From positions 22,028 through 86,027 of the forward strand of contig JBBDQU010000061.1 in NCBI GenBank assembly GCA_040905865.1: a stretch of 64,000 bases of DNA, read 5' to 3'. A program made the translations under genes and the position numbers. Positions 54,923-64,000 of the stretch are shown here, piece after piece; within the stretch, counting starts at the first letter, position 1; every line of letters starts with the position of its first letter. This DNA is from Alphaproteobacteria bacterium (GTDB lineage: Bacteria > Pseudomonadota > Alphaproteobacteria > UBA8366 > GCA-2717185). The notes under the pieces were generated by a model that saw only the letters and a list, made by a program, of their open reading frames with translations, made no database searches and was not told where the DNA came from.

Positions 54923-56179
54923 TCAGGCGGCGCGGCCTTTCTTTGCCCGGCCACCCGGTTTCGCGGCGGCGCGATAGTGCCGGGCCGGTTTCTTCTTCGA
55001 TTGCGGCCGGCGCTTTGTATCGCCGGGGCCCTTCGCCACGTCGGCGGCATGGAAGGGCTGGTCCGCAATGACCGACATGTTCTGTTTGGTCTCGCGCTCT
55101 ATCGTGCGCAGATATTTGCGTTCATCGCGGTCGCAAAACGAGATGGCGATGCCCGTTGCCCCGGCGCGGGCGGTGCGGCCGATGCGGTGCACATAGCTTT
55201 CCGAATCCGTCGGCACATCGAAATTGATCACATGGGTCACGCCGGAAACATCGATGCCGCGCGCGGCGACATCGGTCGCAACCAGCGCCCGGACATGTCC
55301 GGAACGGAATCCGCTCAGCGCGAACTGCCGCTCGCTCTGTTCTTTTTCGCCATGGATGGCGTCCGTCCTGATACCGCAATTATCCAGGTAATTGGACAGG
55401 CGTTCGGCGCCGCGCCGTGTCCGGGTGAAGACGAGCACCCTTTTGATTGCCGCGTCTTTCAGCATTTCGGCAAGCAGCGCCTGTTTCTTGTCCTTGTGAA
55501 CGAAATAGACCTGCTGCGTCACCTTTTCGACGGTCGTCGAGGCCGGCGCGGCATCGATCCGGACGGGGTTGCGCAACAGCCCGTCGGCCAGCCCCTGGAT
55601 CGATTTCGGCATCGTTGCGGAAAACATCACCGTCTGGCGCTGCCTGGGCAGGGCGGCGGCTATTTTCTTTACATCGGGGATGAAGCCCATATCGAGCATC
55701 CGGTCCGCTTCATCGAGGACGAAGATTTCAACCGCGTTGAGATGGAGATGGCCCAGTTTCATCAGGTCGAGAAGACGGCCCGGTGTCGCCACCAGAACAT
55801 CGACGCCCTGGTTCAGGGTCCTGATCTGCGCCCGCTTGGGAGACCCGCCGAAAACCACCGCCGCGCGCAGCGGCGCAAGACGCCCGTAGCGGCGCAGGCT
55901 GTCGGCTATCTGGCTCGCCAGTTCCCGCGTCGGGGCCAGTATGAGCGCGCGGGCCTGGCCGCGCTGGCGCGGTCCCGGATTCTGCAGCAACCGGTGCAGC
56001 AGGGGCAGCGCGAATGCGGCGGTCTTTCCCGTTCCGGTTTGCGCGATACCCAGAAGGTCGCGGCCCTGCATCAGGGGCGGAATGGCCTGTGCCTGAATCG
56101 GGGTAGCGGATGTGTATCCTTCGCCCGAAATCGCTTTCAGAATCGGTTCGGCCAGTTCAAGGCCCTTGAAATCCGTCAT
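54923..56179 (-). CDS. rhlE: DEAD-box ATP-dependent RNA helicase (RhlE-like)
   Basis: 418-residue RNA helicase. Q motif FKGLELAEPIL...YTSATPIQAQAIP; motif I AQTGTGKT; motif II VLDEADRML; motif III FSATMP; motif VI HRIGRTARAG. A basic Lys/Arg tail follows (KRRPQSKKKPARHYRAAAKPGGRAKKGRAA). It unwinds short RNA duplexes in ribosome assembly or mRNA decay. The cold-shock gene lies upstream on the same strand, which fits a low-temperature RNA theme. Confidence 0.92.
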   Translation of the reverse strand: MTDFKGLELAEPILKAISGEGYTSATPIQAQAIPPLMQGRDLLGIAQTGTGKTAAFALPLLHRLLQNPGPRQRGQARALILAPTRELASQIADSLRRYGRLAPLRAAVVFGGSPKRAQIRTLNQGVDVLVATPGRLLDLMKLGHLHLNAVEIFVLDEADRMLDMGFIPDVKKIAAALPRQRQTVMFSATMPKSIQGLADGLLRNPVRIDAAPASTTVEKVTQQVYFVHKDKKQALLAEMLKDAAIKRVLVFTRTRRGAERLSNYLDNCGIRTDAIHGEKEQSERQFALSGFRSGHVRALVATDVAARGIDVSGVTHVINFDVPTDSESYVHRIGRTARAGATGIAISFCDRDERKYLRTIERETKQNMSVIADQPFHAADVAKGPGDTKRRPQSKKKPARHYRAAAKPGGRAKKGRAA

Positions 56180-56411
56180 GTAACGCCGTTCTTTCCCGAA
56201 TGAACCGCCCGACCGGCGCGTCGCTTGCGGCGCGGTGACAGGCATCATGCGTGCTGTATCGACGCGGCCCGCCGATTGCGAAGGCCGGTCTGTTTAAAAC
56301 GCCCCCATGTACCGGAATGAGACTGACCTGAACCTAGCCTGAACGGGCGTATTATTCCGGGCACTAAAGCGCTTTTGTTGTTGGAAAGTAAAGATAAATT
56401 GCTTTGACGCC

Positions 56412-56427
56412 AGATCAGATCGTGTTT
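56412..56427. repeat. Partial copy of the AGATCAGATC palindromic repeat
   Basis: GCCAGATCAGATCGTG occurs here and at about 41862-41877; the right half is not recognisable. The gap 56180-56452 otherwise shows no gene that I can support. Confidence 0.6.
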
Positions 56428-56452
56428 GACTGGAAATTTAGCATCGGCGGCG

Positions 56453-56683
56453 TCAGGCAGGGGCGATAGCCTTGATCTTCGCGCGGCGCTGGCCGGAGCG
56501 TTGGGCAATTTCATTGTCCTGATCCTCGATCGCGGTGCGGGCGAGATCCTGGATCGAGTCGCCGAACGACTGGTCCAGCAGATCGCTCGAAATCCGTCGG
56601 TTCGAGGTCACCATACCGTCTTCATAGGTAACATTGAACGCCATGAACGCGGCGCCCTTGCCCTTGGGCTTCTTGCGAGCCAT
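56453..56683 (-). CDS. Small basic protein of unknown function
   Basis: 76 residues, starting MARKKPKGKGAAFMAFNVTYEDGMVTSNRRISSDLLDQSF and ending with a charged helix. It lies 126 bp downstream of the cold-shock gene on the same strand. I recall small basic proteins of this kind following cspA-like genes in alphaproteobacteria but cannot name a family. Confidence 0.6.
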   Translation of the reverse strand: MARKKPKGKGAAFMAFNVTYEDGMVTSNRRISSDLLDQSFGDSIQDLARTAIEDQDNEIAQRSGQRRAKIKAIAPA

Positions 56684-56809
56684 TGCCCGGTTTCCATCTG
56701 ATCTGAGTAGCGACCGGGCATATTGCCGGGTCCATGCCTCGCCAGGCGAGGACAACTGTAACAAGCGACAGCCGCCCCCCGCCGAAGCAGGAGGCGGCGT
56801 CAAGCCTAA

Positions 56810-57019
56810 CTAGTCGATGACGGAGAGATCTTCCGCGGAAGACTTTCCGTTCTGACCGGCCTGAAGCTCATAGGAGACCTTCTGGCCTTCGTTGAGCGTG
56901 CGCAGTCCGGCGCGCTCAACGGCCGAGATGTGAACGAATGCGTCGTTACCGCCGCCTTCCGGCTCGATAAATCCGAAACCCTTGGTCGGGTTGAACCACT
57001 TAACTGTACCAGTAGCCAT
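56810..57019 (-). CDS. cspA: Cold-shock protein (CspA family)
   Basis: 69-residue single-domain RNA chaperone. RNP1 is KGFGFIEP and RNP2 [18 protein letters not shown] is the diagnostic start. The ATG at 57019 has GAGG at a good distance; an earlier one is possible. About 230 bp without a gene lie upstream, enough for the long 5' leader usual in cold-shock mRNA; no specific structure was worked out. Confidence 0.95.
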   Translation of the reverse strand: MATGTVKWFNPTKGFGFIEPEGGGNDAFVHISAVERAGLRTLNEGQKVSYELQAGQNGKSSAEDLSVID

Positions 57020-57253
57020 AGTCATTTCCTCTAACATGTCTCAACTCTGCGCTGTCGCACCACGCTTCAACGCGTTCATAACGTTCACATTGTCAGGGGA
57101 TAACAAGGCTAATCGGCGTACCGGCTATTCAAGTAACACAAAACAAATGCAACACGTATACCTGCTATGTAGAGAATTTCCGTGGGAAGTCAATGGCAAG
57201 AGTCCATCGAAACTCGCGCCATTAACCGTATTTCCGCTTTCCGCCTGCGCCCT

Positions 57254-58222
57254 TTAATCGCGGACCCGGACCAGTTTCCGCATGCTGCGCAGGTCGGCCG
57301 GCGGTGGATTGCCCATGGCGAAGGGAAAGCGCGGCCATGCCGTGAAGGCGACTTCACCGACATAGAGATCGCCGTGGCTGTCGACGGCCAGCCCGTGCGG
57401 CGAAATGAACTGATGCGGTTCGCGCCCGGCGCGGATATCGCCGACCCGCGCCAGCACCTCGCCCTTGTTGGTCATCACCGTCACGCGCGGCCCCAGATTC
57501 GGCGCCTCGATATTGACCTGCATGCCTGGACCGATTTCCCCGACATAGCACAACGGATCCGAGCAGGTTTCCATGCACAGCCCGCTGGGCCGGTGCATGT
57601 TGTGCCACTGGGTTTCGAACTTGCCGTTACCGTCAAACACCTGGATGCGGTGGTTTTCCCGGTCCGCGACATAGACCCAGCCATCGGCATCGCAGCATAT
57701 GTTATGCGGCAGGTTGAACTGTCCCGGCTCGACCCCCGATTCACCCCAGGAAAACAGCAGCCTACCGTCGGGCGAATATTTGTGGACACGGGGATTGCCG
57801 TAGCCGTCCGACACGTAGATGTCGCCGTCCGGCGACAAGGCCGTGTGCGTGCAGCGGTGGAAAGGCAGACCCGACATATATGGCGCAGGCTTGTTTGAGG
57901 TACCGATGGTCATCAGCACCTTGCCGTCCAGCGTGCAGGCGCGCATCGTGTGGTCACCGTCATCGGTGCAGTACAGGGTTTCGTTCGGACCGATATGCAG
58001 CCCGTGCGCCTTGGAGAAGATGTCTTCGCCCCAGGACCGGAGGAAATTGCCCTCGCGGTCAAACACGATCATCGGATGTTCACCCCGATTGAAGACGTAG
58101 ACATTGTCCTTGTGGTCGACGGCAACCGCGGCAACGTCGGTAAACGACCAGCCGTCCGGCAGTTTCCCCCATTCCGTATCGACCCTGTACCTGTAATCGC
58201 CGCTTCCGATGACGACCGACAT
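57254..58222 (-). CDS. NHL/SMP-30-type beta-propeller protein
   Basis: 322-residue propeller with repeats such as DVAAVAVDHKDNVYVFNRGEHPMIVFDREGNFLRSWG, GLHIGPNETLYCTDDGDHTMRACTLDGKVL, GDIYVSDGYGNPRVHKYSPDGRLLFSWG and DGWVYVADRENHRIQVFDGNG. It resembles the peptidylamidoglycolate lyase/NHL group, but no signal peptide is present. The ATG at 58222 is seven bases from GGAGGG. The substrate is unknown. The neighbouring LLM gene is divergent. Confidence 0.85.
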   Translation of the reverse strand: MSVVIGSGDYRYRVDTEWGKLPDGWSFTDVAAVAVDHKDNVYVFNRGEHPMIVFDREGNFLRSWGEDIFSKAHGLHIGPNETLYCTDDGDHTMRACTLDGKVLMTIGTSNKPAPYMSGLPFHRCTHTALSPDGDIYVSDGYGNPRVHKYSPDGRLLFSWGESGVEPGQFNLPHNICCDADGWVYVADRENHRIQVFDGNGKFETQWHNMHRPSGLCMETCSDPLCYVGEIGPGMQVNIEAPNLGPRVTVMTNKGEVLARVGDIRAGREPHQFISPHGLAVDSHGDLYVGEVAFTAWPRFPFAMGNPPPADLRSMRKLVRVRD

Positions 58223-58264
58223 GACCATTCCCTCCGTTATTATTGATTTAAGCCGCGACGATAC

Positions 58265-58330
58265 TAGATCAGGTCGTGCGAGGTTGGAATCGCGTTTGGC
58301 GATCCAATCAGGTACATGAATCCGATCTGT
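58265..58330. repeat. Dispersed palindromic element (second full copy)
   Basis: Outer arms AGATCAGGTCGTG and CATGAATCCGATCTGTCT, inner hairpin TTGGAATCGC-GTTT-GGCGATCCAA. It is the same family as 41865-41930. Confidence 0.75.
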
Positions 58331-58370
58331 CTTGTTGAAGATATAGCACCCGCGCCCATACAGCCAACGC

Positions 58371-58444
58371 GACGCAGCCTTTCCCGGCTTGCGAGCATCC
58401 GTGGGGAGACGCAGCCTTTCCCGGCTTGCGAGCATCCGTGGGGA
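58371..58444. repeat. Two tandem copies of a 37-bp unit
   Basis: A 37-bp unit beginning GACGCAGCCTTTCCCGGCTT occurs twice without spacer (58371-58407 and 58408-58444). It lies in the divergent promoter region between the propeller gene and the LLM gene. I see no inverted symmetry that would make it an obvious operator. Confidence 0.9.
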
Positions 58445-58555
58445 GAAGACGCCTGCCCTGCAGATGGACTGGCTGCGCCCCCTCGCTTTGCGCTATGATT
58501 GCGTCATCAAATACGACGATACGGTTCCGAATCGCCGGGCCCAAGAGGAATATAC

Positions 58556-59752
58556 ATGACCGACCCCGCAGACGCACGTTCGCTGATTCCGGACAACTAC
58601 CTGAAATTCGGTATCTTTCTGGCGCCATTCCATGCCATGGACGAAAACCCGACCATGGCCATTGAACGGGACATGCAGCTACTGGAGCATCTGGACATGC
58701 TCGGCTACCACGAGGCATGGATCGGCGAGCATCATTCCGGCGGTTACGAACTGATCGCCTGCCCGGAAATGTTCATCGCCGGCGCGGCGGAACGCACGAA
58801 GCACATCCGGCTGGGTACGGGCGTCGTGTCGCTGCCGTATCACCACCCGTTCACGGTGGCGGGCCGCATGGTGCAGCTCGACCACATGACCCGGGGCCGG
58901 TGCATGCTGGGGGTGGGGCCGGGCGCGCTGACCGGCGACGCCTATCGCATGGGGATCGACCCGGAAGCCCAGCGCCGCATGATGAACGAATCGCTGGACG
59001 TTCTGGTGCGGCTGCTGGACGGGGAATCCGTGACGCAGAAAACCGACTGGTTCGAGGTAAGGGACGCGCATCTGCAGCTTCGGCCCTATACGCAGCCGCG
59101 GACCGAAATGGCCGTGGCCTGCGCGCGGTCGCCGTCGGGCGCGCTGGCGGCGGGCAAACACGGGCTGGGCATGCTGTCGATCGGCGGCACCGGCGACGAG
59201 GCCCTGACCAAGCATGCGGAGAACTGGCGCATGTGCGAGGAGGCGGCGACGGAAAACGGCAAGACCGTCCATCGCAGGAACTGGCGGCTGGTCACCTTGA
59301 TGCATATCGCCGAAACGCGGGAGAAGGCGCGGGAGAACGTCCGGTTCGGGCTGGAAAATTTCGCGCAGTATTTCCGCGACATCGCGACCTTCCCGATCAT
59401 TCCGGCCGGCATCGACGACCCGTATGAATGGCTGATGGAAACCAAGAATGCGATTATCGGCACGCCGGACGACGCCATCGAATATATCGAAACCCTGCTG
59501 AAGGGCGCCGGCGGCTTCGGCTCGCTGATGCAACTGGCGCATAACTGGGCCGATTTCGATGCGACGAAACGGAATTACGAACTGATCTCGCGGTATGTCT
59601 TTCCGCATTTCCAGCGCAGCAACGACATGCGCGACTACAGCTACGATTTCAGCTTCGCCAATCGCGACAGGTTTGTCGGACAGGCGGCCGACGCGATCCA
59701 GAGCGAAATCGACCGCTATCAGGCGCGCAAGAAAGGTGAAGCCGCCGACTGA
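58556..59752 (+). CDS. LLM-class flavin-dependent oxidoreductase
   Basis: 398-residue bacterial-luciferase-like monooxygenase using reduced flavin supplied by a partner reductase. [12 protein letters not shown] opens the barrel; [17 protein letters not shown] and [39 protein letters not shown] are family hallmarks, as is [15 protein letters not shown] near the end. Related proteins include limonene and alkane monooxygenases. No flavin reductase is adjacent. Confidence 0.92.
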   Translation: MTDPADARSLIPDNYLKFGIFLAPFHAMDENPTMAIERDMQLLEHLDMLGYHEAWIGEHHSGGYELIACPEMFIAGAAERTKHIRLGTGVVSLPYHHPFTVAGRMVQLDHMTRGRCMLGVGPGALTGDAYRMGIDPEAQRRMMNESLDVLVRLLDGESVTQKTDWFEVRDAHLQLRPYTQPRTEMAVACARSPSGALAAGKHGLGMLSIGGTGDEALTKHAENWRMCEEAATENGKTVHRRNWRLVTLMHIAETREKARENVRFGLENFAQYFRDIATFPIIPAGIDDPYEWLMETKNAIIGTPDDAIEYIETLLKGAGGFGSLMQLAHNWADFDATKRNYELISRYVFPHFQRSNDMRDYSYDFSFANRDRFVGQAADAIQSEIDRYQARKKGEAAD

Positions 59753-59783
59753 CAGTCAGTCAGCAACGACGCGAAACCGGCGT

Positions 59784-61379
59784 TCAGCCGGCATTGTCCT
59801 GCAGAATCATGGCCGCGCCTTTTTCCGCGATCATGATCGTCGGCGCATTGGTATTCCCCGTCGTCACTTCCGGCATGACCGAGGCGTCCACGACCCGGAT
59901 TCCGGCCATGCCATGTACCCGAAGGCGCGAATCGACGACCGCCAGGGGGTCTTCGCCCATCCTGCAGGTTCCGACCGGGTGATAGATCGTGGTGCCGGTT
60001 TCGCGCGCATACTGCCTGGCGTCTTCGGGCGTTTCGATGGGCCGGTCCGGCCGGGTTTCACCGCCCGAGAACGCCGCGAAGGCCGGCGATTCGAGGATCC
60101 GCCGCGTGTGCCGGATTCCCGCCAGCATGACATGGCTGTCGTTTTCGGCCGACATGTAGTTCGGCCTGATCAGCGGCGCCTGAAACGGGTCGCCGCTGGC
60201 GGCCATGATGCTGCCGCGGCTTTCGGGCCGCGTCGGGCAGACCGCGACACCGGCGCCGGGCTGGCGCTCGAAGGCGCCGATGGCTTCGCCGCTGAAGCTG
60301 CAGGGCGCGAACAGGAGCTGCAGGTCGGGGCTGGCCAGCCCTTCGCGGCTGGTGCAGAACACCATCGCGCTGGTGGCGCCGAAGGTCAGCGCGCCACTGC
60401 CCTGGAACACCCATTTGAACACTTCGGGCACGACGCGGGGAAAGCGCGCCAGCTCATTGATCGTGACCGCATCCTTTACCCGATGCGAAATCCGCACGAT
60501 GTAATGATCCGACATGTTGCCGCCGACGCCGGGCAGGTCGTGCACCGTATCGACGCCGATGGATTGCAGATGCGCGCCCGGCCCCACGCCTGAAATCTGC
60601 AGCAGATGCGGCGAATTCACCGCGCCGCCGCAGACCAGCACTTCCTTTGCCGCCCGGATTTCACGGTCCTGTCCGCGCTGGCGGAACGCGACGCCCACGC
60701 AGCGCCGGCCTTCGAACAGAAGCCTCGTCGCCATTGCCCCGGTTTCGATTTCCAGGTTCGGGCGTTTCTTCGCCGCCTTCAGGAAGGTTGCGGCCGTGGA
60801 GCCGCGCCGCCGGCCGATGCGGGTGTTCTGGCAATAGCCGACGCCGGCCTGCTGCCTGCCGTTATAGTCCTCGGTTACCGGGAAACCGGCCTGCTGCGCC
60901 GCTTCGACGAATTTGTGGGTCAGCGGCAGGATCGTGCGGTAATCCTCGACCTGCAACTCGCCGCTGTCGCCGCGTACCGCCCTGTCGCCGCCGTTGCGAT
61001 AGGTTTCCGACTTTTTGAAATAGGGCAGCACGTCATCGAAGCTCCAGCCGCGGCAGCCGCGCTGCGCCCAGCCGTCGTAATCCGCCGGGTTGCCGCGCAC
61101 ATAGATCATGCCGTTGATCGAACTGGACCCGCCCAGCGTCTTGCCGCGCGGCCAGTGGATGCGGCGGCCGCCGGTGCCGTCCTCGCCTTCGGTGGAATAG
61201 TTCCAGTTGAGCACCGGATGCGCCAGCAGGGACCGCAGCCCGGCGGGAATATGGATCATGGGGTGACTGTCCTTCGGCCCGGCCTCCAGCAGCACGACCC
61301 GGTCGCCGCCCGCGCTCAGCCGGTTCGCCAGCACGCACCCCGCCGACCCGGCGCCCACAATCACATAATCCGCCGCCAT
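59784..61379 (-). CDS. GMC-family oxidoreductase (choline dehydrogenase-like)
   Basis: FAD-dependent alcohol dehydrogenase of 531 residues. The FAD fingerprint is [38 protein letters not shown]-like GMC blocks are [18 protein letters not shown] and [16 protein letters not shown]. The catalytic His lies in [18 protein letters not shown] and the second residue in [17 protein letters not shown]. No signal peptide is present. The substrate is an alcohol, not further defined. It is convergent with the LLM gene. Confidence 0.95.
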   Translation of the reverse strand: MAADYVIVGAGSAGCVLANRLSAGGDRVVLLEAGPKDSHPMIHIPAGLRSLLAHPVLNWNYSTEGEDGTGGRRIHWPRGKTLGGSSSINGMIYVRGNPADYDGWAQRGCRGWSFDDVLPYFKKSETYRNGGDRAVRGDSGELQVEDYRTILPLTHKFVEAAQQAGFPVTEDYNGRQQAGVGYCQNTRIGRRRGSTAATFLKAAKKRPNLEIETGAMATRLLFEGRRCVGVAFRQRGQDREIRAAKEVLVCGGAVNSPHLLQISGVGPGAHLQSIGVDTVHDLPGVGGNMSDHYIVRISHRVKDAVTINELARFPRVVPEVFKWVFQGSGALTFGATSAMVFCTSREGLASPDLQLLFAPCSFSGEAIGAFERQPGAGVAVCPTRPESRGSIMAASGDPFQAPLIRPNYMSAENDSHVMLAGIRHTRRILESPAFAAFSGGETRPDRPIETPEDARQYARETGTTIYHPVGTCRMGEDPLAVVDSRLRVHGMAGIRVVDASVMPEVTTGNTNAPTIMIAEKGAAMILQDNAG

Positions 61380-61618
61380 TAACCGCTATCCCCTGTTATC
61401 GTTGAAAAGCGGGCGAGTGTACCGCCCGGGCCGCGGGCTTCACAAGGCTGGCGGGCGCGCCATTCCATCCGCATGTATCATTGCGCACGCCGGCTCCCGC
61501 GCCGGGTGACGTGACAGGAAATGACGGACAGGACAAGGCGGGGGAGACGCGGCTTGCCTGCATCCTTGGCATAATTCGTGTGCATAATAAACTTGCACCA
61601 TAATATCCAATCACAGTC

Positions 61619-61641
61619 ATTATCGGGTTTGACCCGATAAT
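61619..61641. repeat. REP-like perfect hairpin
   Basis: ATTATCGGGT and ACCCGATAAT form a perfect 10-bp stem around TTG. I recall TTATCGGG...CCCGATAA palindromes as common dispersed intergenic repeats in alphaproteobacteria. It is the only recognisable structure in the 444-bp gap 61380-61823. Confidence 0.65.
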
Positions 61642-61823
61642 CCATGCCAGTCGGTAGTATGCAATTCAGGGATGGATCGATTTTTCTGTCCTTAGTAAAA
61701 ATAGTGCAGCGCCCCTGTAATTGGTAACCACCGCGTGTCGCTGCGATCTACGGTGGCCTTCCTGCGCATGCTCCGCAGATGACCTGTCGCCGCGCGCTGC
61801 CATCCCATGTCGAGGAGAATTCC

Positions 61824-62795
61824 ATGGCAAATAATACGGTGCTGTCCGAGTTGTATTGCGCGGCTTTACCCTCCGTGCGCGACAAGCCGCTCCAGACGAT
61901 GCCAAAGTCGCTCTATACTTACGTTTCCAAAGTGAGTGCGAAGCAACAGGTGCGATTGTGCCTGCTTACCGTTCTGGTGTTCCCGATCACGCTGGTGCCA
62001 CTGGAGCTCCAGCGGCGGATTGTCGATGGCGCAGTGGCGGGCGAGGACGTGAGCCTGCTGGTTCTGCTCGGCGGGCTCTATTTCGCTGTCGTTGCGGGGC
62101 ACGGAATCCTGAAGTTCCTGCGCAATATCTATCTTGACCGCGTCGCCGAAGGCGTCACCCGAATCCTCCGCACCAGGATAGCACACAGCGACGACTTCAA
62201 CGCCGATCCAGACGAAGGTACGGCGCAGTCGATTATTTCCTCAGAAGCCGAGAAGGTCGGCGGCTTCGTCGCCGAATCCATCGCATTTCCGTTGCTGCAA
62301 GCCGGTATCGTTATGAGCGTCGGCGGTTACATGCTGGCCGTGGAGCCGATCATTGCAGCCGTTGCCATCGCATTTCTTGTCCCATCGACGATCGTGGTCG
62401 CCCTGTCTCAGCCTGTTCTCAACCGCCTGTCGGAGAAGAAAATCACGGCCGCGCGCGAGCTCGGCCAGTGCGTTCTCAGCAACGGCCGCGGTGAAGCGGG
62501 CAAGGATGCGGATCCAGACAGTTTCATCGAGCGGATATACCGGTTACGCCTGCGCTTTGCGTTGATCAAGCATGCCACTAAGGGGCTCAACAATCTGATC
62601 AACCATATGGGTCCGCTGAGCGTCCTTATGGTGGGGGGCTGGCTTGTCATTCAGGGCCAGACCGAGATCGGCACCATCGTCGCCTTCATGTCCGGCTACG
62701 AACGAATGACCAGTCCGGCGCGCGACCTGCTCAATTTCTACCGAAGGCTGGCAATGATGCGCGTGCAGTACCGTCTGGTATACGACGCCGGTTAA
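61824..62795 (+). CDS. ABC transporter transmembrane-domain protein lacking an ATPase domain
   Basis: 323-residue protein with five to six hydrophobic segments and the exporter-type transmembrane fold (LELQRRIVDGAVAGEDVSLLVLLGGLYF, NIYLDRVAEGVTRILRTRI, SEAEKVGGFVAESIAFPLLQAGIV, GPLSVLMVGGWLVIQGQTEIGTIVAFMSGYERMTSPARDLLNFYRRLAMMRVQYRLVYDAG). In full exporters an ATP-binding domain of about 230 residues would follow the last block, but a stop comes directly after VYDAG, and no Walker motifs are in the next 250 bp. It is a truncation or a true TMD-only relative. GAGGAG precedes the ATG. Confidence 0.75.
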   Translation: MANNTVLSELYCAALPSVRDKPLQTMPKSLYTYVSKVSAKQQVRLCLLTVLVFPITLVPLELQRRIVDGAVAGEDVSLLVLLGGLYFAVVAGHGILKFLRNIYLDRVAEGVTRILRTRIAHSDDFNADPDEGTAQSIISSEAEKVGGFVAESIAFPLLQAGIVMSVGGYMLAVEPIIAAVAIAFLVPSTIVVALSQPVLNRLSEKKITAARELGQCVLSNGRGEAGKDADPDSFIERIYRLRLRFALIKHATKGLNNLINHMGPLSVLMVGGWLVIQGQTEIGTIVAFMSGYERMTSPARDLLNFYRRLAMMRVQYRLVYDAG

Positions 62796-63056
62796 TCATC
62801 CGACTCAGGCGCAGCCTAGATTCGCAAGCTCATTGGTAATCGGGGTCTGGATGGTCGAAACGGCAGAATACAGTGCCAGTTTACCAAATTCATTACAGGG
62901 GTGCAGCGTCACCGTATTTCCCGTCAATTCAAACAACCGGCTGACTCGAAGCGGACTTTATACCGAACGGGAATCGGCTGTGCAGTTCATGAAGAAGGGC
63001 GTAACGTCGCATCCGGCATAGTGGGTCGAAGAGCACCACAATTGGAGGTCCGACTA

Positions 63057-63863
63057 ATGGCTGAACTAACCCGTCACGACGCATGGCAAGCTGGCGACAG
63101 CTATGAAGCCTATATGGGTCGTTGGAGCCGACGTATCGCCCCGCTCTTTCTCGACTGGCTAGGCGCGGCGGACGATTTGGATTGGCTGGAGGTAGGCTGT
63201 GGCAGTGGTGCACTATCAGCGACGATCGTGGACCGCTGCAACCCGCGTAGCCTGATCTCCATAGACCCGTCCGAAGGTTTTGTCTCGACCGCGCGAAAAA
63301 ACGTGCCGGATGAGCGCGCCGTATTCAAAGTCGGGGATGCTCAGGCCCTCGCATTGGAGACAGCGAGTCGAGACATTGTTGCTTCTGCGCTAGTGTTGAA
63401 TTTTATACCCGACAGGGAATTGGCACTATCGGAGATGAAGCGGGTAGTCCGCCCCGGTGGGACAATAGGATTCTACGTCTGGGATTATCCCGGCGGCGGC
63501 GTGGAGTTTATGCGTGCGTTTTGGACTGCCGCGACAGCGCTCGACCCCGGTGCGCTGAGCCTTAACGAGAATAGGCGTTTTCCTTTTTGCACGCCGGATA
63601 TCTTAACTGACTTGGTACAGAGCGTAGGCCTGACTTCAATTAATTGTACGCCGATTGAGGTGCCAACAGTTTTCAAAGATTTCGAAGACTATTGGTATCC
63701 ATTCACCCTGGGAGCAGGGCCAGCACCGGGTTACTGCATGAACCTCGATGCCGCAGCCCGACAGCAACTCAAAGATAAATTAAACGAGGATCTCCCTCGC
63801 GCAAAAGACGGCTCGATAGTATTCAAGGCGAGAGCATGGGGCATCAAATCATCGGGCGCTTGA
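63057..63863 (+). CDS. Class I SAM-dependent methyltransferase
   Basis: 268-residue methyltransferase of the UbiE/Methyltransf_11 type. SAM motif I is WLEVGCGSGALSATI, followed by ISIDPSEGFVSTARKNV, VGDAQAL and the ALVLNFIPDRELALSEMKRVVRPGG block. Substrate unknown. Codon use is visibly more AT-tolerant than in the rest of the window (for example many TTA/ATA/AGT-like codons), which suggests recent transfer. The 261 bp before it hold a short frame (62833-63021) I do not support. Confidence 0.9.
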   Translation: MAELTRHDAWQAGDSYEAYMGRWSRRIAPLFLDWLGAADDLDWLEVGCGSGALSATIVDRCNPRSLISIDPSEGFVSTARKNVPDERAVFKVGDAQALALETASRDIVASALVLNFIPDRELALSEMKRVVRPGGTIGFYVWDYPGGGVEFMRAFWTAATALDPGALSLNENRRFPFCTPDILTDLVQSVGLTSINCTPIEVPTVFKDFEDYWYPFTLGAGPAPGYCMNLDAAARQQLKDKLNEDLPRAKDGSIVFKARAWGIKSSGA

Positions 63864-64000
63864 TTTCAGTTGATGGCGCAAATCGGCGGTTCGGTTGATC
63901 TACCTGGCCATCACATAGTGAGTATCTCCATGAGAATCGGAGAATCGGTGACACCCATTAGGCGTTAAGTTGCAAGAGGGAATATTTTTCCTTGCCGCCG

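Noticed and set aside
58371..58444. Possible second CRISPR array
   Set aside because: There are only two copies and no spacer between them; it is a simple tandem duplication.
62833..63021. 62-codon open frame before the methyltransferase
   Set aside because: No ribosome site, no recognisable domain, and biased composition; not enough support for a gene.

Overview
The window is a GC-rich (low-to-mid 60s % by eye), gene-dense bacterial chromosome segment. Several things suggest an alphaproteobacterium, probably Rhodospirillales-like: a complete TctABC tripartite carboxylate transporter, GldA/GldF/GldG-type ABC genes, a class III cyclase fused to a ferredoxin domain, many small-molecule catabolic enzymes (CaiB CoA-transferases, TauD dioxygenases, a Rieske oxygenase, a GMC oxidoreductase, an LLM flavoprotein), and attenuation of aroG by an aromatic-rich leader peptide. 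I saw no rRNA, tRNA, insertion sequence or prophage. The species call is inference.

Layout. 1-9 kb: LysE-type exporter, internally deleted chrA remnant, aminotransferase, ketopantoate reductase-like enzyme, EF-G-like GTPase coupled to an FAH-type hydratase, MsrP, and a degenerate EAL-like protein. 9-12 kb: tctC-tctB-tctA on the minus strand. 12-18.5 kb: a large MscS-family channel and a three-gene Gld-type ABC operon. 18.6-24 kb: membrane/ferredoxin/adenylate cyclase, a DUF6165 gene, a universal stress protein, two divergent TauD dioxygenases and a small membrane protein. 24-31 kb: Ldh2-type dehydrogenase, Rieske oxygenase, MFS transporter, a glycosyltransferase pair, TylF-type methyltransferase, mscL and an atypical receiver protein.

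31.4-39.1 kb is the most interesting part. aroG is preceded on its own strand by a promoter, an apparently leaderless leader peptide rich in Phe/Trp/Tyr, and a terminator: a classic attenuator. Immediately upstream lies a complete type II-C CRISPR-Cas locus. A tracrRNA gene (minus strand, with promoter, anti-repeat and terminator) is divergent from cas9-cas1-cas2 (plus strand). It is followed by a 26-repeat/25-spacer array transcribed back toward the cas genes (minus strand) and closed by its own terminator. Each 36-bp repeat contains a full candidate sigma70 promoter, so each crRNA could be started from its own repeat and no leader promoter is needed.

39.1-64 kb: a tetR operon with a clear operator inside its promoter (SRPBCC, VOC, DUF1428), a DUF3012 lipoprotein, a GIY-YIG fragment, a carboxylesterase/ketopantoate reductase/serine hydrolase cluster, a double-domain CoA-transferase, enoyl-CoA hydratase and SDR divergent pair, a lactonase, a lysR/pirin/wrbA divergent set, an MmgE/PrpD protein, an RhlE helicase, a cold-shock protein, an NHL-propeller protein, an LLM oxidoreductase, a GMC oxidoreductase, and at the right edge an AT-richer stretch with a TMD-only ABC protein and a methyltransferase. 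A family of dispersed palindromic intergenic repeats occurs at about 30.75, 41.87, 56.41 and 58.27 kb.
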